A stretch of DNA of 64,000 nucleotides from Actinomycetota bacterium (GCA_947450545.1 CANFVU010000001.1:1-64000); one strand, 5' to 3'. Numbered from the stretch's first letter, positions 15,472 through 24,430 are shown. The notes: generated by a model not told the origin, from the sequence alone. Numbers and translations are program-made.

Positions 15472-16560
15472 ATGATTCCAGCAGCTAAGCCGATTATCGG
15501 AGATGAAGAGCGCGAAGCAGTTGACCGCGTATTGCGTTCGGGAATGTTGGCTCAGGGTCCTGAAGTAAAAGCTTTCGAAGAAGAATTCTCTGCAACAGTC
15601 GGTGGACGCCATTGCGTTGCCATGAACTCCGGAACGTCGGGTCTGCATCTTGGATTTATCGCTGCGGGAATCGAACGTGGCGATGAAGTAATTGTTCCTT
15701 CATTCTCATTTGCAGCAACTGCTAACTCCGTTGCGCTCGCTGGGGCTACACCTATTTTTGCTGATATCGATCCTAAGACTTTCAATATGGATCCTGATCA
15801 TGTCGAAACTTTGATCACCAAGAAAACGAAAGCAATCATGCCTGTCCACCTTTATGGACACATTGCTGCAATGGATCGCTACCAAGAAATCTCAAGCAAA
15901 TATGGCGTAAAGATTATTGAAGATGCAGCTCAAGGACACCTTGCTTCCCTCAACGGTCGCAACGCCGGTGAATTTGGTATTTGCGCAACATTCTCTTTCT
16001 ACCCAACAAAGAATATGACCGCGGGCGAAGGTGGAATGGTTGTCACTGATGATGCAGAAGTTGCGCGTATGTTGCGCTTGCTTCGCAACCAAGGCCAAGA
16101 AATTCGCTACCAGAATGAAGTCGTCGGATTTAACACTCGTATGACAGATATTCACGCAGCTATTGGTCGCGTCCAACTTCGCAAACTTCCAGGTTGGACC
16201 AAGCAACGTCAAGACAATGCTGCTTACCTTGATTCCAATATCAAAGCCGGAAACGTTGTTGTTCCATTTGTGCAACCAGGTTCAACGCACTCGTATCACC
16301 AATACACAGTTCGCGTTACTGGTGGATCTGGTGAAAAGCGTGATGCCTTTATGAAGGGCCTTGCAGATCGCGGTGTTGGTTCAGGTGTGTACTACCCAAC
16401 TCCTATTCATCGCCTCCAATCATTTAATCTCACTCTTGATCTGCCTCAAACAGAGTTGCTCGCGAAAGAGTGCGTCTCTCTTCCAGTTCATCCATCGCTG
16501 TCACACAGCGATCTTGAAACAATTGCTACTGCAGTGAATGAAGTGGCGGCTTCTCTCTAA
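15472..16560 (+). CDS. DegT/DnrJ/EryC1 sugar aminotransferase (WbpE-like)
   Basis: PLP-dependent aminotransferase that should convert UDP-3-keto-GlcNAcA to UDP-GlcNAc3NA. The 362-aa protein has the DegT family order: SGTSGLHLGF (phosphate cup), PSFSFAATANSV, IEDAAQGH with the PLP-binding Asp, and the Schiff-base lysine in FYPTKNMTAGEGG (about residue 181). A ribosome binding site AGGA precedes the ATG and only 7 bp separate it from the acetyltransferase gene, so both are probably on one mRNA. The last codon overlaps the start of the next gene. Confidence 0.9.
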   Translation: MIPAAKPIIGDEEREAVDRVLRSGMLAQGPEVKAFEEEFSATVGGRHCVAMNSGTSGLHLGFIAAGIERGDEVIVPSFSFAATANSVALAGATPIFADIDPKTFNMDPDHVETLITKKTKAIMPVHLYGHIAAMDRYQEISSKYGVKIIEDAAQGHLASLNGRNAGEFGICATFSFYPTKNMTAGEGGMVVTDDAEVARMLRLLRNQGQEIRYQNEVVGFNTRMTDIHAAIGRVQLRKLPGWTKQRQDNAAYLDSNIKAGNVVVPFVQPGSTHSYHQYTVRVTGGSGEKRDAFMKGLADRGVGSGVYYPTPIHRLQSFNLTLDLPQTELLAKECVSLPVHPSLSHSDLETIATAVNEVAASL

Positions 16561-17558
16561 TGGCCCAACAACTTCGCGCAGGCCTTGTAGGTCTTGGCAT
16601 GATGGGTCGCCATCACGCACGCGTGCTTGGTTCACTCGATGGCGTTGAACTTGTTGCAGTATGCGATCCCATGGGCGATGCTCATAATGTTGCTGGCGGA
16701 CGTCCTGTTTTTACTCAGGTCAAAGATCTCATCGCAGCTGGTATTGATTATGCAATGGTTGCTGCTCCAACTGCCTTTCACGAAGAACTCGCACTCGAAC
16801 TTGCAGAAGCAGGAATTCACGCTCTCATTGAGAAACCTCTCGCAGTTGATACTCCCGCAGCAAAGAGAATCCAAGAAGCATTCGCGGCGAAGAAGCTCGT
16901 TGGAGCTGTTGGACACATCGAGCGTTACAACCCCGCTCTCCAGCAACTTCGTGCACGTTTAGATAAGGGCGAACTTGGCGCGGTCTATCAGATTGCAACG
17001 CGTCGCCAGGGACCATTCCCTGCACGTATTGCAGACGTTGGAGTCATTAAGGATTTAGCAACGCACGATATTGATTCCACCGCATGGGTTGCTCGTTCAA
17101 AATTTATTTCTGTATCTGCTCAAACTGCACATAAATCAGGACGACCTCACGAAGACATGGTTGCCGCAGTCGGTAAGTTGGAGAATGGAATTATCACTAA
17201 CCATCTCGTTAACTGGTTGACTCCATTTAAAGAGCGCCTCACAATCGTTACAGGTGAGCGCGGTGCACTCGTTGCAGATACCTTGACTGCAGATCTCACT
17301 TTCTATGCCAATGCTTCTGTCGATACCGAATGGGATTCTGTTGCAGCATTTCGCGGGGTAAGTGAAGGTGATGTCATTCGTTATGCATTCTCCAAGCCAG
17401 AGCCTCTTCGCACCGAGCATGAAGCATTCCGTGATGCGGTTCTTGGTCTTCCTGGTGCAGTAGAGCGCATCGTCACCATGGAGCAAGGACTCGCTACCGT
17501 TGCTGTTGCATCAGCGATGATTGAAAGTTCCTCAACAGGAAAAGTTATTACTCTTTAA
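16560..17558 (+). CDS. Gfo/Idh/MocA oxidoreductase (WbpB-like UDP-GlcNAcA 3-dehydrogenase)
   Basis: NAD-dependent oxidoreductase, 332 aa. N-terminal Rossmann motif GLVGLGMMGRHHARVL, the family EKP motif in ALIEKPLAV (about residue 95), and the second conserved block ATHDIDSTAW near residue 160. Proposed role is oxidation of UDP-GlcNAcA at C3, coupled to the aminotransferase. The ATG overlaps the stop of the aminotransferase gene (TAATG), so translation is coupled. Specific assignment depends on the neighbouring WbpD, WbpE and WbpA homologues; the fold assignment itself is firm. Confidence 0.88.
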   Translation: MAQQLRAGLVGLGMMGRHHARVLGSLDGVELVAVCDPMGDAHNVAGGRPVFTQVKDLIAAGIDYAMVAAPTAFHEELALELAEAGIHALIEKPLAVDTPAAKRIQEAFAAKKLVGAVGHIERYNPALQQLRARLDKGELGAVYQIATRRQGPFPARIADVGVIKDLATHDIDSTAWVARSKFISVSAQTAHKSGRPHEDMVAAVGKLENGIITNHLVNWLTPFKERLTIVTGERGALVADTLTADLTFYANASVDTEWDSVAAFRGVSEGDVIRYAFSKPEPLRTEHEAFRDAVLGLPGAVERIVTMEQGLATVAVASAMIESSSTGKVITL

Positions 17559-17594
17559 TTCACGTAATCCTCACAAAACTAACGGGCGGAAATA

Positions 17595-18893
17595 ATGAAG
17601 ATAGCGGTTGTAGCACTTGGCAAAATTGGCCTTCCTCTTGCTGTTCAATTTGCAAAGAAGGGTCATCACGTCATCGGTTGCGATGTGAATCCCAAGACTG
17701 TTGAGCTCGTTAACGCTGGAACAGAGCCATTCCCAGGCGAAGCCCATCTCGATACATATATGAAAGAAGTTGTTGCTTCAGGCCATCTCACTGCAACGAC
17801 AGATACAACATCAGCTGTTGCTTCATCTGAAGCGGTTGTCATTGTTGTTCCTCTTTTCGTTGATAACGATGGAGTTCCTGATTTTGGTTGGATGGATGAA
17901 GCAACAGAGAAAATTGCTGCTGGGCTCAAGCCAGGCACTCTCGTTTCGTATGAAACCACTCTCCCGGTTGGTACAACTCGCAATCGTTTTGCTAAAGCTC
18001 TCGAAAAAGGCTCCGGGCTTGTTGCCGGCAAAGATTTCCACCTTGTTTTCTCACCTGAGCGCGTGCTTACCGGTCGCGTCTTTGCAGATCTTCGCAAATA
18101 TCCAAAGCTCGTAGGCGGAATCAATGAAACTTCCACAGCTGCTGGTGTGAAGTTCTATGAAGCCGTTCTTGATTTTGATGATCGTCCAGACCTCACCCAG
18201 AAGAATGGCGTCTGGGATCTCGGCACATCTGAAGCTTCTGAAATGGCAAAGCTTGCAGAAACAACATATCGCGACGTCAACATTGCTTTGGCTAACCAAT
18301 TTGCAATCTTTGCTGAAGGTGCCAATATCGATATCGCAAAAGTGATTGCTGCATCGAACTCTCAGCCATATAGCCATATCCACCAACCTGGAATTGCTGT
18401 TGGCGGACATTGCATTCCCATTTATCCACGTTTCTACTTGTGGAACGACCCACAAGCAACAGTTGTTCGTGCGGCTCGTGAAGCGAATGCAGCAATGCCA
18501 GCTCACGCAGTATCACTACTCTCCTCTGCACTAGGTTCCCTGCAAGGGAAGAAAGTTCTCGTGCTTGGAATCTCTTATCGCGGCGGCGTAAAAGAATCAG
18601 CATTCTCAGGCATCTTTGGCACAGTCACAGCACTTAAAGCGCAAGGGGCAGATGTTGTTGTGCACGATCCGATGTACACCGATGAAGAATCAACTCGTCT
18701 TGGTTTTGTGCCTTTCACTCTGGGAAGTGGCAACGTTGATGCTGTTATTTTGCAAGCCGATCATGCAGAGTACAAAGCGCTCACAGCGAAGGATTTCCCT
18801 GGAGTTCAAGCAATTGTCGATGGACGTCGCGCTTTCAACCCTTCAAACTTTGCTGGCGTAGATTTCCGCGTCATTGGCGCACCCGCCAATTAA
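17595..18893 (+). CDS. Nucleotide-sugar dehydrogenase (WbpA-like, UDP-GlcNAc 6-dehydrogenase)
   Basis: UDP-glucose/GDP-mannose dehydrogenase family protein of 432 aa that oxidises C6 of a UDP-sugar to a carboxylate with two NAD. N-terminal Rossmann ALGKIGLPLAVQFA, substrate region YETTLPVGTTR, FSPERVLTGR, and the catalytic Cys in GGHCIPIYP near residue 278. GISYRGGVKE opens the C-terminal domain. The VLTGR and HCIPIYP forms fit WbpA/WecC-type enzymes better than UDP-glucose dehydrogenase. It closes the plus-strand sugar operon; the next gene converges from the other side, 50 bp away, with no clear terminator between. Confidence 0.9.
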   Translation: MKIAVVALGKIGLPLAVQFAKKGHHVIGCDVNPKTVELVNAGTEPFPGEAHLDTYMKEVVASGHLTATTDTTSAVASSEAVVIVVPLFVDNDGVPDFGWMDEATEKIAAGLKPGTLVSYETTLPVGTTRNRFAKALEKGSGLVAGKDFHLVFSPERVLTGRVFADLRKYPKLVGGINETSTAAGVKFYEAVLDFDDRPDLTQKNGVWDLGTSEASEMAKLAETTYRDVNIALANQFAIFAEGANIDIAKVIAASNSQPYSHIHQPGIAVGGHCIPIYPRFYLWNDPQATVVRAAREANAAMPAHAVSLLSSALGSLQGKKVLVLGISYRGGVKESAFSGIFGTVTALKAQGADVVVHDPMYTDEESTRLGFVPFTLGSGNVDAVILQADHAEYKALTAKDFPGVQAIVDGRRAFNPSNFAGVDFRVIGAPAN

Positions 18894-18943
18894 TTAATTC
18901 ACACTGTCTCTATCGGCGGACAGGAAATCAAAAGTTGATGAAA

Positions 18944-20254
18944 CTACTGCGTGATTTCGAAAGGGCGATGCTCGTGCGCTGTTGGTGAGGCGTGGGCGAT
19001 GCGGTTGTAAATCGCGAGAAGATTCTCGGCTTGGCGTTCCCATGAACGTTCACTCAAAACTTCTGGTGTGTAAACCCCTACGTACGCGCTCTTATTCGAA
19101 AGAACTTTTTGGACCGCTGCGGCAAAATCTTTCGTATCTTGAGCGATAAACACTTCTCCATTACCCAAGCGCTTTACTTCCGCTGACATCGTTCGAACAT
19201 CGCTTACAACAATTGGTAAACGGGCCTGCATATATTCACCGAATTTGGTGATGAGTGAAATTTCGTGATTGAGTTTGTGATGAATAGGAATCAAGCCAAT
19301 ATCTGCTGTTGAGAGATATGAAACGAGCTCCGCATTGGGTACGTAAGGAACAACGTGGAAGCGATCAGCTAGATCCGAATAAGTCTCAATATATTGAATC
19401 ACTGTTGCATTTTTTGGATTAGCAATCAATGCAAGGTGAACATCGGCTAGCTCAGGTGAAGATCGAAGCGCATCAAGAACATCGCCCACTCCTCGTTGAG
19501 GAGCCACAGCCCCGCTATAAACGAGTAACGGGACGCTTTCAGAAATATTGCAATCACGACGAAGGTTGCGAGCTGAAGGAAGTTGGCCTTCGACTAAAGG
19601 ATCGTTTGCAACTATTTCTGGTTGGGATGAAATTCCAAGGTGTGGAACAAGAAGTTCATTCATACCTTCACTCACTGAAAGAATCGCTTGGGAAAGGGCA
19701 GCGTATTTCTTCTCTTGAGTGGTGTAGAGCTTAGCTAATGGCTTATTGAGATGAGCAACACCTGGAACATACTCATGTGCGTCATAAACGAGCGCAGCTG
19801 TGTGCCCTTTAACTGCAAGTGCCTCAACCATCGCACCCGCAATAGGAAGAGCTGTGTAATCGTGGGCATGAATCACATCGGGTTTGAAATCTAAAGCTAC
19901 GGGAGTTATCACCTTTACTGCACGACCATAATTTGGAATTCCAGGTTCACGAGCAGGAAGAAATCGAGCTTCAAATCGACGTTTGTAATAGCGAAGTCTG
20001 CGCAAAACTTTTGCTAATAGATCCTGTGTAACAACAGGTTTGAGGCCTAATCGTCGAATCGTTGCGTACCCAATTGAGATTTCGTCATCTTTAGGCGTTG
20101 AGGTAGCACCGATTACAAGTACATCCCAACCCGCATTGCCTAGCGACCAAGCGCATTTAAGAACGCGAGAATCTTCAACGACAGAGTTCAAAACAATATG
20201 AAGGGTGCGGGGCGCAGAGGAGCTGGAATTCTCAAATTGTGGCGCACTTCCCAT
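18944..20254 (-). CDS. GT4-family glycosyltransferase
   Basis: 436-aa GT-B glycosyltransferase. The N-terminal half contains DVIHAHDYTALPIAG, typical of GT4 acceptor domains; the C-terminal half has VYSGAVAPQRGVGDVL and the nucleotide-sugar loop ITKFGEYMQARLPIVVSD (about residue 343). It converges on the sugar dehydrogenase gene and belongs by content to the same surface-glycan region, but it has its own leaderless promoter and lies on the other strand. Sugar specificity cannot be told. Confidence 0.85.
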   Translation of the reverse strand: MGSAPQFENSSSSAPRTLHIVLNSVVEDSRVLKCAWSLGNAGWDVLVIGATSTPKDDEISIGYATIRRLGLKPVVTQDLLAKVLRRLRYYKRRFEARFLPAREPGIPNYGRAVKVITPVALDFKPDVIHAHDYTALPIAGAMVEALAVKGHTAALVYDAHEYVPGVAHLNKPLAKLYTTQEKKYAALSQAILSVSEGMNELLVPHLGISSQPEIVANDPLVEGQLPSARNLRRDCNISESVPLLVYSGAVAPQRGVGDVLDALRSSPELADVHLALIANPKNATVIQYIETYSDLADRFHVVPYVPNAELVSYLSTADIGLIPIHHKLNHEISLITKFGEYMQARLPIVVSDVRTMSAEVKRLGNGEVFIAQDTKDFAAAVQKVLSNKSAYVGVYTPEVLSERSWERQAENLLAIYNRIAHASPTAHEHRPFEITQ

Positions 20255-20260
20255 AGGCGG

Positions 20261-20266
20261 AATCTA
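20261..20266 (-). promoter_or_regulatory. -10 element TAGATT for the minus-strand GT4 gene
   Basis: TAGATT, six bases (CCGCCT), then ATG at 20254; leaderless start predicted. Confidence 0.6.
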
Positions 20267-20301
20267 CTAATAAAGCCCCGCGGGTGTAGCGTTAATGAAC
20301 C

Positions 20302-21582
20302 ATGAAGTTTCCTGAGATTCTTCCTTCACGACGAGATTACGCGGAGTTGGCGCGGAGTTGGCGAGTAGATCTCATTGCTGGAGTGACAGTTGGAATTGTT
20401 GCCCTCCCCTTAGCTCTTGCTTTTGGAATAACCACCGGAGCTGGCGCATCTGCCGGACTCATCACTGCAGTGCTTGCCGGATTAATTGCTGCCATATTTG
20501 GTGGATCCCATTTACAAGTAAGTGGTCCTACTGGTGCAATGACTGTCGTATTGGTTCCCATCGTTGCTCAACATGGCGTTGCAGTTTTACTTCCACTGGG
20601 CATTTTTGCCGGCATACTCGTGATTCTTTCTGGAATATTCGGAATAGGTACATTAATCAATCGAGTCCCATGGACAGTCATGGAAGGTTTCACGCTCGGA
20701 ATTGCAATGGTCATTGGGCTTCAACAAATTCCCATGGCGCTCGGTGTTGCAAAAGCGCATGGAGAAAGAACAATTCCTGTGGCATGGAATACGGTGCGCC
20801 ATGCGCTGCAAAGCGGGATTCACTGGAGTTCAGTCCTGATTGTGATCGCAAGTTTAGGAATTAAGTTTGCAACTCCACATCTGCTCAAGAAATTCAATAT
20901 TTCAATCTTCATTCCAGGCAGTTTTCTTTCGATAGTAATCATGACTGCGCTTTTATGGGGAACTGACGTGGCAAAAGTCGGAGCAATCCCGAAGTCACTC
21001 ATCAATACCCATGAATTATTCTCGTCCCATGCGTTGAGCGCACAAGGTATGACACTTTTTGCTTTCATGTATGCGGCGTTCTCGATTGCAGCTCTCTCGG
21101 GCATCGAGTCACTTCTCTCAGCGCGAGTTGCAGATCAAATGGCACACCATCATGGCTTAACGAAAACACTTCCTAACCGAGAACTCTTTGGACAAGGTTT
21201 AGCAACGGTTATAGCTTCGGCGTTGGGTGGAATCCCCGCAACCGGTGCAATCGCGCGCACCAGCGTCAATGTACGCTCGGGAGCACGCACTCGTTTTGCC
21301 GCTATCTCTCATGCGCTTTTCTTGATTCTCATCATCACTGTATTAAGCCCTGTTATAGCTCATGTTCCAACTGCCACATTAGCTGCAGTCCTAATTGGAA
21401 CATCTATCCGAATTGCATCGCCTGCGCGAATGAGAGAACTGCTCCGCACAACGGGGCCAGATGAGATTGTTTTGCTGGTTACTGCATTTGCAGTGCTCTG
21501 CATTGACTTGATGTGGGGAATTGTAATCGGAATAGTCTTGCATCTACTTCTGACTCGATTGATGAAGAAGAGTATTAATTAA
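20302..21582 (+). CDS. SulP-family anion transporter without STAS domain
   Basis: 426-aa membrane transporter of the SLC26/SulP family (sulfate, bicarbonate or similar anions). The substrate-site motif QVSGPTGAMTVVL is near residue 73, and about twelve to fourteen hydrophobic segments follow in the 7+7 inverted-repeat pattern; GIPATGAIARTSVN near residue 310 is the second conserved block. Most SulP proteins continue for about 120-150 residues as a cytoplasmic STAS domain; here the frame ends right after the last membrane helix (LMKKSIN), inside a (TTAA)n palindrome. No carbonic anhydrase gene is adjacent, so the anion is open. Confidence 0.9.
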   Translation: MKFPEILPSRRDYAELARSWRVDLIAGVTVGIVALPLALAFGITTGAGASAGLITAVLAGLIAAIFGGSHLQVSGPTGAMTVVLVPIVAQHGVAVLLPLGIFAGILVILSGIFGIGTLINRVPWTVMEGFTLGIAMVIGLQQIPMALGVAKAHGERTIPVAWNTVRHALQSGIHWSSVLIVIASLGIKFATPHLLKKFNISIFIPGSFLSIVIMTALLWGTDVAKVGAIPKSLINTHELFSSHALSAQGMTLFAFMYAAFSIAALSGIESLLSARVADQMAHHHGLTKTLPNRELFGQGLATVIASALGGIPATGAIARTSVNVRSGARTRFAAISHALFLILIITVLSPVIAHVPTATLAAVLIGTSIRIASPARMRELLRTTGPDEIVLLVTAFAVLCIDLMWGIVIGIVLHLLLTRLMKKSIN

Positions 21583-21600
21583 TTAATTAATTAATTAATA
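21573..21600. repeat. (TTAA)n perfect 28-bp palindrome holding both stop codons
   Basis: TATTAATTAA... repeats as a perfect palindrome. The TAA stops of the SulP gene (plus strand, ending 21582) and of the membrane protein gene (minus strand, ending 21587) both lie inside it. Confidence 0.92.
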
Positions 21601-21982
21601 CAGTGACTAGCGTGATGACTGCGGTAAGCGCAGCTGCTTGAGCAAGAAGAACAAGAGCTGTCTTGCGATCAGCTGAACGTTGTTCAGGAGTTAAAACTTT
21701 TGTAATTGCCCCGACTTTGCCAAAGTTGAATGCGCCCATAAATCCAAATGCGAGACAGAACTTCTTGCGAGATTGAACGAAACCAATCGAGAATACAAAT
21801 GCAGGAAGGATGATGCTTAAGCGATCCATCTTTGATGCGCTATTTTGTTGAAAACTCGCAATGGTGACAATCGAGAGCAAACAACCAAGCCACATAACAA
21901 TTCTGCGGCGGCGAATTTCAGCTGGTCCAATGTTGCAGGTGCCAGGAATGTAGTTTGCTTCAGGAGTATTTGATTGAGACAT
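21587..21982 (-). CDS. Small membrane protein of unknown function
   Basis: 131-aa protein with three or four hydrophobic segments (about residues 27-44, 55-75, 80-92 and 108-130). Before the first helix lies a compact motif GTCNIGPAEIRRRR, which looks conserved-like and contains the only strategically placed Cys in a soluble part, but I cannot name the family. The C terminus (VTVLIN) is encoded in the (TTAA)n palindrome. A 47-aa ORF and metB lie upstream on the same strand, so it could be the last gene of a metB unit. No Shine-Dalgarno sequence is visible. Confidence 0.7.
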   Translation of the reverse strand: MSQSNTPEANYIPGTCNIGPAEIRRRRIVMWLGCLLSIVTIASFQQNSASKMDRLSIILPAFVFSIGFVQSRKKFCLAFGFMGAFNFGKVGAITKVLTPEQRSADRKTALVLLAQAAALTAVITLVTVLIN

Positions 21983-21996
21983 AGTGGAATGAGACG

Positions 21997-22140
21997 CTAG
22001 AGAGCGTGCTCTTCATCCTCAAAAATTTCGTTGCTATCAAGCTCATTTTTATCGAGCCACTCAAAGAGGCTCTTGAGTGCACCAAAAATCATCGCAAGGA
22101 GCGCGAAAAGACCAAAGAGGCGGCGAATAGCTTTGAGCAT
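21997..22140 (-). CDS. Small ORF (47 aa), single membrane helix
   Basis: Below the ORF track's length cut. ATG three bases after the metB stop codon, encoding MLKAIRRLFGLFALLAMIFG and on to an acidic tail ending EDEEHAL. The first half is a plausible membrane helix flanked by basic residues; the second half is acidic. Tight packing behind metB and in front of the next minus-strand gene favours a real gene, but there is no family match I can name and no clear ribosome binding site; translation would be coupled to metB. Confidence 0.55.
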   Translation of the reverse strand: MLKAIRRLFGLFALLAMIFGALKSLFEWLDKNELDSNEIFEDEEHAL

Positions 22141-22143
22141 GGC

Positions 22144-23259
22144 TTAATAATAGCCGAGGGCGCCGTCGATATCGGCCCAGATGTCTTCGACATCCTCAAT
22201 CCCCACAGAGAGACGGATCAAATTCTCCGGGATTGATGGACTTTCTGCGCTCCAACGATGGCGTCGTTCCCATAGGGACTCCACGCCTCCCAGTGATGTA
22301 GCTTGAGAGATCAGCGTTGACGACGAACACACCGTGTCAGCATCAGCAGGAGTTCCGTGAATTTCAAAACTAATAACTGCTCCAAAGCCCTGCATGAATT
22401 TCTTTGCAGTGGCGTGATGCGGATCTGTTGGCAAGCCTGGGTAGCGAACTTTGGCAACTTTTGGATGGTTGCTCAGACGTGTTGCAAGTTCAAGAGCGCT
22501 CTTTTGAGATTGTGCCAAACGAATTGCAAGAGTGCGCAATCCGCGAAGTGCCAACCAACTTTCAAATGGACCTGGGATAGCTCCGCCGAGTTTGCGTTGA
22601 TCTTCAAGTCGCGTGAAGAGCGCTTCATCATTGGTCGAAAGCGAACCCATCAAAACATCACTGTGACCAGCGAGGAACTTTGTTACGGAGTTCATGGAAA
22701 TGTCAGCGCCCATCGCAATCGGCTTTTGATTCAACGCAGTTGCAAAAGTGTTATCCACTCCCACACCACAATTAAGAGATTTAGCTGCAGCGATAATTGT
22801 TGGGAGATCTGCAACTTCCATCGCGGGATTTGTTGGAGATTCCATCCAGAGCAAGACTGTGCCAGGAAGTGCGTCGAGTACTTCCTGAGTGTTTGCCACA
22901 TCAACATAGCGAACTTCAATGCGCTCTTCTACAGAAAGTTTCTTCAACAATGACATCGTGCCGCTATACCCGTGCTTCGAAGCGGTGATAACTGCACCTC
23001 GAGGAAGAATATTGAAAACAGCAGAAATTGCAGCCATACCTGAACCAAATGTCAGTGTTCGTCCGCCTTCAAGGGCTGAAATAGCATCTTCGAGAGCGCT
23101 CCACGTTGGGTTGCCGTAGCGACCATAACCAATTTCATTTGGAGCATGAAAAGTAGAACTGAGAGAAATAGGCGGATTGATATCGCCATCAGCAGATACT
23201 GGAGGGCGACCAGCAGCAACGACTGCAGAAGCCGGGCGCAATGACTTTTTCTCGCTCAC
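22144..23259 (-). CDS. metB: Cystathionine gamma-synthase (Cys/Met metabolism PLP enzyme)
   Basis: PLP enzyme of the trans-sulfuration family, 371 aa. YGRYGNPTW near residue 45 supplies the Tyr/Arg that contact PLP phosphate of the partner subunit, and the Schiff-base lysine is in NSVTKFLAGHSD (about residue 189). Together with the following cystathionine beta-lyase-type gene this allows cysteine to homocysteine conversion for methionine synthesis. A gamma-lyase or O-acetylhomoserine sulfhydrylase role cannot be excluded from sequence, but the pairing with a MalY/PatB enzyme favours MetB. GTG start with a leaderless -10 element; the beta-lyase gene is 25 bp upstream, on the same strand. Confidence 0.85.
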   Translation of the reverse strand: MSEKKSLRPASAVVAAGRPPVSADGDINPPISLSSTFHAPNEIGYGRYGNPTWSALEDAISALEGGRTLTFGSGMAAISAVFNILPRGAVITASKHGYSGTMSLLKKLSVEERIEVRYVDVANTQEVLDALPGTVLLWMESPTNPAMEVADLPTIIAAAKSLNCGVGVDNTFATALNQKPIAMGADISMNSVTKFLAGHSDVLMGSLSTNDEALFTRLEDQRKLGGAIPGPFESWLALRGLRTLAIRLAQSQKSALELATRLSNHPKVAKVRYPGLPTDPHHATAKKFMQGFGAVISFEIHGTPADADTVCSSSTLISQATSLGGVESLWERRHRWSAESPSIPENLIRLSVGIEDVEDIWADIDGALGYY

Positions 23260-23265
23260 CAGATA

Positions 23266-23271
23266 ATCCTA
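23266..23271 (-). promoter_or_regulatory. -10 element TAGGAT for metB
   Basis: TAGGAT, six bases (TATCTG), then GTG at 23259; lies in the 25-bp gap after the beta-lyase gene. Confidence 0.55.
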
Positions 23272-23284
23272 CAGTGCAGAGGAA

Positions 23285-24430
23285 TTAGCGAATGGCAGCA
23301 GCAATACGCTCGATTGCTTCAGTGAGAATCTCAGGACTTGTTCCAAAGTTGAGGCGAACAAATTGAGAATGTGTAGCGCTAAATGTGGCACCAGCATTGA
23401 GAGCAACTTTTGCACGTTCAAGCAAAGCTTGGGCTGGATTCTCTCCAAGATTCAACGAAGTCAGATCAAGCCAAGCGAGATAGCTCGTATCGGGTATGCG
23501 ATATCCAACAGAAGGAAGTTTCTCGGCCAATAACGTTGCGAGGAATTTTCTATTGTGATCAAGAGTCTCTAAGCAAGCATCAAGCCATTCAACAGATTCA
23601 TATGCTCTGGCAGCAGCAAAAGCGCCAAAGAGTGAAGAACGCCAATGCACTGCAGGCGGCATCGCTTTCGCCGTTTGAAGCCACTTTTCATTTTGCGTAA
23701 TGATGGTCGCACATTTAAGTCCAGCGATATTCCACGACTTACTTGCAGCAGTAACTGTGATACCCACTTCGCGGGCAGTTTCACTGACGTTAAGAAATGG
23801 AACAAACTCATGTTCTTTAAAAGTTAGTGGGGCATGGATTTCATCACTGAAAACAGCAACGCCATACTTCTTTGCTAAATCAGCAAGTGCACTTAACTCT
23901 TCACGCGTATGAACTGTGCCCGTTGGGTTCTGTGGATTGCAAAGGTAATGTATTTTCGCACCGCTCTTGTAGGCCTCTTCAATCAATGGGAGGTTGAGGC
24001 GGTACTCAAGTCCATGTCGAATCATGGGAGCATCGACGATGTGACATTTAAGTTCGAGAATCCAGTTTGCAAAATTGTGATAGACCGGAGAATCGACAAC
24101 GATGTGATCGCCTGGTTGAACAATCATGCGAGACATCTCAACCATGCCCACACCAACATCCGTTGCTGGGAAAACTTGTGCAACGTCAACATCCCAATTC
24201 CAGCGGCGTTTCATAAAAGCTGCGAGATTTGCACTTAATTCAGGGACTGATCCTAGGTAGCCGATATCTGAACGATTGAGCATCTCCATCAATTGGGTAC
24301 GGATTGCTTCTGCTATTTCGAAATCCATCTCTGCAACAGGGAGCGGCAATACATCATGAGGAAAATCGCGCCACTTGGTCGAGAGTCGTTTTTGTAGATC
24401 GACGAGCGGTAAACCCTTAAGTGGTTGCAT
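23285..24430 (-). CDS. MalY/PatB-type cystathionine beta-lyase (class I/II aminotransferase)
   Basis: 381-aa PLP enzyme. NPQNPTGTVHTREEL near residue 164, VFSDEIHAPL near residue 195 and the PLP lysine in AASKSWNIAGLK (about residue 230) are the MalY/PatB pattern; this subgroup cleaves cystathionine to homocysteine, pyruvate and ammonia. Position just before metB on the same strand supports a methionine role. A plain aminotransferase function is the alternative. Start ATG; TACTGT lies only four bases before it, so it does not fit the leaderless spacing seen at other genes. Confidence 0.85.
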   Translation of the reverse strand: MQPLKGLPLVDLQKRLSTKWRDFPHDVLPLPVAEMDFEIAEAIRTQLMEMLNRSDIGYLGSVPELSANLAAFMKRRWNWDVDVAQVFPATDVGVGMVEMSRMIVQPGDHIVVDSPVYHNFANWILELKCHIVDAPMIRHGLEYRLNLPLIEEAYKSGAKIHYLCNPQNPTGTVHTREELSALADLAKKYGVAVFSDEIHAPLTFKEHEFVPFLNVSETAREVGITVTAASKSWNIAGLKCATIITQNEKWLQTAKAMPPAVHWRSSLFGAFAAARAYESVEWLDACLETLDHNRKFLATLLAEKLPSVGYRIPDTSYLAWLDLTSLNLGENPAQALLERAKVALNAGATFSATHSQFVRLNFGTSPEILTEAIERIAAAIR

